64,000 nt of DNA from CAMFLJ01 sp965279255 (GTDB lineage: Bacteria; Actinomycetota; Acidimicrobiia; Acidimicrobiales; Acidimicrobilacustridaceae). Below the pieces are notes generated by a model, which did no database searches, had not been told where the DNA came from, and saw only the letters and a list, made by a program, of their open reading frames with translations. Made by a program: the position numbers and the translations under genes. Positions 62,343 through 64,000 of the stretch are shown here, piece by piece (positions within the stretch are counted from its first letter, which is position 1; each line of letters starts with the position of its first letter). The DNA is taken from assembly GCA_965279255.1 (NCBI GenBank), contig OZ257146.1:372001-436000 (forward strand), read 5' to 3'.

Positions 62343-64000
62343 TCAGCGCCACCAGCTCTGGGGCAGCCCGCGCACCGTCGCCACGGTGTCCTCGGCGGTG
62401 GCCCGCAACGAGCTGTCGGCGGTCGTGAGCCAGGTCCACAGCCACGCCAGGCGCAGGAACTCCGCCGGGCTGCGCCCCTCGGCCGACGGCGCCGCCGCGG
62501 CCCGGTCGGCGGGCGGGGTGAGGGCGAGCGCGGTGGCGTCGGTGTCGGCGTGCTCGAGCGCCTGGGCCACCGCGTCGAACCGGGAGGCCACCTCGAACGC
62601 CTCGGCCTCGAGCTCGCGCGGCGGGCTGGACGGGCGTCCTTCGGCCGGGCCGATGGTGCCGAGCCCGAGGTCGGCGTGGCCCCAGTCGCCCGCCCTCACG
62701 ATCGAGGGTGGGGTCATGATCGCCACGCGGTCGGTGACGGCGACGTCGGCGTGGCGGTCGACGCCGAGCTCCTGCAGGGTCTCCTCGAGCTGCTCGCGCG
62801 CGCCGGCCAGCTCGTGGCGGGCCCGGACGAGGCCGTCGGTGGCGCCGGTCAGCCCCATGGTGTCGGCGCTCACCGACCGGATCGTGGCCGCCGAGGCGCG
62901 GTAGAGCCGGCCGGCGATGGGCCCGAGGCTGGCCTGCGGGCCGCGGGGCCAGAAGATGAAGCCGGCCACCACAGCGACCACGATGCCGGTGGCGACGGTC
63001 TCCAGTCGGAGCACCGCGGTCTGCGCCCCGGACGGCGCCGCCAGGTTGAACAGCACCACCACGAAGATGGTGAACGCGGCCTGGCCGCTGCCGAGCCCGA
63101 TGGCCCCCGGTGCCCACGCCGACAGGAACACCACGAACGGCAACAGGACCCACAGCAGGGTGTCGTGGCCGTTCGCGGCCCACGCCAACGGCGCCGCGAT
63201 GGCGAACCCGATGAGCGTGCCCCGCAGGGCCTGGAGCGCCGTCGCCGCGGTGTCGTTCACCCCGCTGCGGAGCACCATCAGGGTGCCGAGCACCACCCAG
63301 AAGGCGTGGTCGAAGTCGACCCACCGGGCGAGCAGCAGCGAGGCGGTGAGGGCGGCGCCGGCGCGGAGGCTGTTGCGGAACCGGGTGCTCTGCCAGCGGA
63401 AGTGGAATGCCAGGGTGTGCCGGGCCCGCCGCCAGAACGCGGCCGGTCCTCCCTCGGGGATGTCGACCTCGACGTCGAGCTTCATCTCGCTGTCGGGCCG
63501 GTGGCCCATCCACGTGGCGGCAGCGGCCTGGGCCACACCGGCGAGGGAGACGAGGAAGCGGAGCCGCATCGTCGTGGTGGCGGCGTCCTCGACCACCTGC
63601 CGGGCCCCGGCCTCCCGCTCGGTGAGCGCGGCGACCATCGTCTGGCGTTGCCCGACGAGGGCCCGCTGCACCGACGTGAGGTCGACGGGGGCGCCGTCGG
63701 TGATGGCGGTCGCCGCCGCGTCGAAGGCGTCGGCCCCGACGAGGGCCAGGCGGTCGTTGCCGACATCCCCCGCGGTGAGGTCGGCATCGGGCGGGAGGTG
63801 CTGGCAGATGAGGGTCGCCCGTCCGAGCGTGTCGAGCAGGGCCCCGAGCGCCGTCTGGCGCGCTGTCGGCGTGAGGGGTCGTGACGACGAGGCCGCCAGC
63901 TCCTCGCGGACCTGGCGCACCGGGGTGACGTCGGGGGCGGTGGTGGGCGTCCCCGCCGCCCGGGCGCGGAGGTCGGTGGCGAGCTCGCGGCACTGGTGGG
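62343..64000 (-). CDS. FUSC family membrane protein (5' end beyond the window)
   Basis: The readable part (about 550 residues) contains a central membrane block with about six helices. It matches the FUSC/aromatic acid exporter-like domain, with F-R-N-S-L-R-A-G-A-A-L-T-A near its start and G-T-L-I-G-F, and is followed by a helical cytoplasmic C-terminal region. The frame is open to base 64000 on the minus strand, so the start probably lies outside. GTG at 63920 is an internal candidate. The family exports aromatic acids or affects the envelope; the substrate is unknown. It is convergent with the nfuA-like gene, 6 bases between stops. Confidence 0.8.
   Translation of the reverse strand, partial: HQCRELATDLRARAAGTPTTAPDVTPVRQVREELAASSSRPLTPTARQTALGALLDTLGRATLICQHLPPDADLTAGDVGNDRLALVGADAFDAAATAITDGAPVDLTSVQRALVGQRQTMVAALTEREAGARQVVEDAATTTMRLRFLVSLAGVAQAAAATWMGHRPDSEMKLDVEVDIPEGGPAAFWRRARHTLAFHFRWQSTRFRNSLRAGAALTASLLLARWVDFDHAFWVVLGTLMVLRSGVNDTAATALQALRGTLIGFAIAAPLAWAANGHDTLLWVLLPFVVFLSAWAPGAIGLGSGQAAFTIFVVVLFNLAAPSGAQTAVLRLETVATGIVVAVVAGFIFWPRGPQASLGPIAGRLYRASAATIRSVSADTMGLTGATDGLVRARHELAGAREQLEETLQELGVDRHADVAVTDRVAIMTPPSIVRAGDWGHADLGLGTIGPAEGRPSSPPRELEAEAFEVASRFDAVAQALEHADTDATALALTPPADRAAAAPSAEGRSPAEFLRLAWLWTWLTTADSSLRATAEDTVATVRGLPQSWWR

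Overview
The window is a very GC-rich, gene-dense bacterial chromosome segment with many GTG starts, 4-bp GTGA/ATGA stop-start overlaps and numerous apparently leaderless promoters. These traits, together with a DUF3097 gene, many Gly/Ala/Pro-rich proteins and several actinobacterial-type hypothetical genes, point to an actinomycete. My best guess is the class Acidimicrobiia (Iamia/Ilumatobacter-like); this is inference, because no rRNA gene is present. I found no tRNA, rRNA, CRISPR array, prophage or insertion sequence.

Layout: (1) 0.3-5.8 kb, minus strand: a probable light/photooxidative-stress block. A CarH/LitR-like B12-binding regulator and an SDR are followed by an FAD amine oxidase, a DUF1365 protein and a cyclopropane-fatty-acid synthase. 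Divergent from the regulator is a tail-anchored protein with a Swt1-type HEPN domain (5.9-6.9 kb). (2) 6.9-16 kb: a PH/SHOCT protein, biotin genes bioA-bioF-bioD behind an AarF-type kinase, a TauE/SafE exporter, and a Pit phosphate transporter with its DUF47/PhoU-like partner. (3) 16-26 kb: an accessory-looking stretch of small genes. It holds five predicted small lipoproteins, a zinc metallopeptidase, two RibD/DHFR-fold proteins, an ArsR-SRPBCC-DHFR operon with a palindromic operator, and a 51-aa one-helix membrane protein. (4) 26-36 kb: metabolism (NAD(P)-binding/DUF2867-like protein, carboxylesterase, queC, queE, glycogen phosphorylase, peroxiredoxin) and an orphan parA with an overlapping membrane partner. 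(5) 35-45 kb: phosphatase, alcohol dehydrogenase, two universal stress proteins, and an OmpR-type two-component system. That system is divergent from a cassette of a His-tailed exported protein, a low-complexity membrane-anchored protein, ApbE and a diheme ferric-reductase-like membrane protein. (6) 44-51 kb: a signalling block with a LuxR-type regulator tail-to-tail with a NarX-type kinase, then a PAS-rich kinase plus a REC-EAL protein. (7) 51-64 kb: enoyl-CoA hydratase, acetolactate decarboxylase, ABC exporter, ABC-F protein, PIG-V-like mannosyltransferase, NfuA-like Fe-S carrier, and a FUSC protein cut by the window edge.

The two most interesting units are the B12-photoreceptor/lipid-modification block, whose regulator lacks residues expected of a standard CarH, and the two-component-controlled ApbE cassette. 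The latter lacks a recognisable FMN-bind domain and instead carries low-complexity exported proteins, one with histidines every four residues. Two long, nearly perfect hairpins (26.0 kb and 33.4 kb) and a repeated TANNNT-to-start-codon spacing of 6-9 nt are the main sequence-level signals outside genes. All functional calls come from reading motifs; no database search was run.
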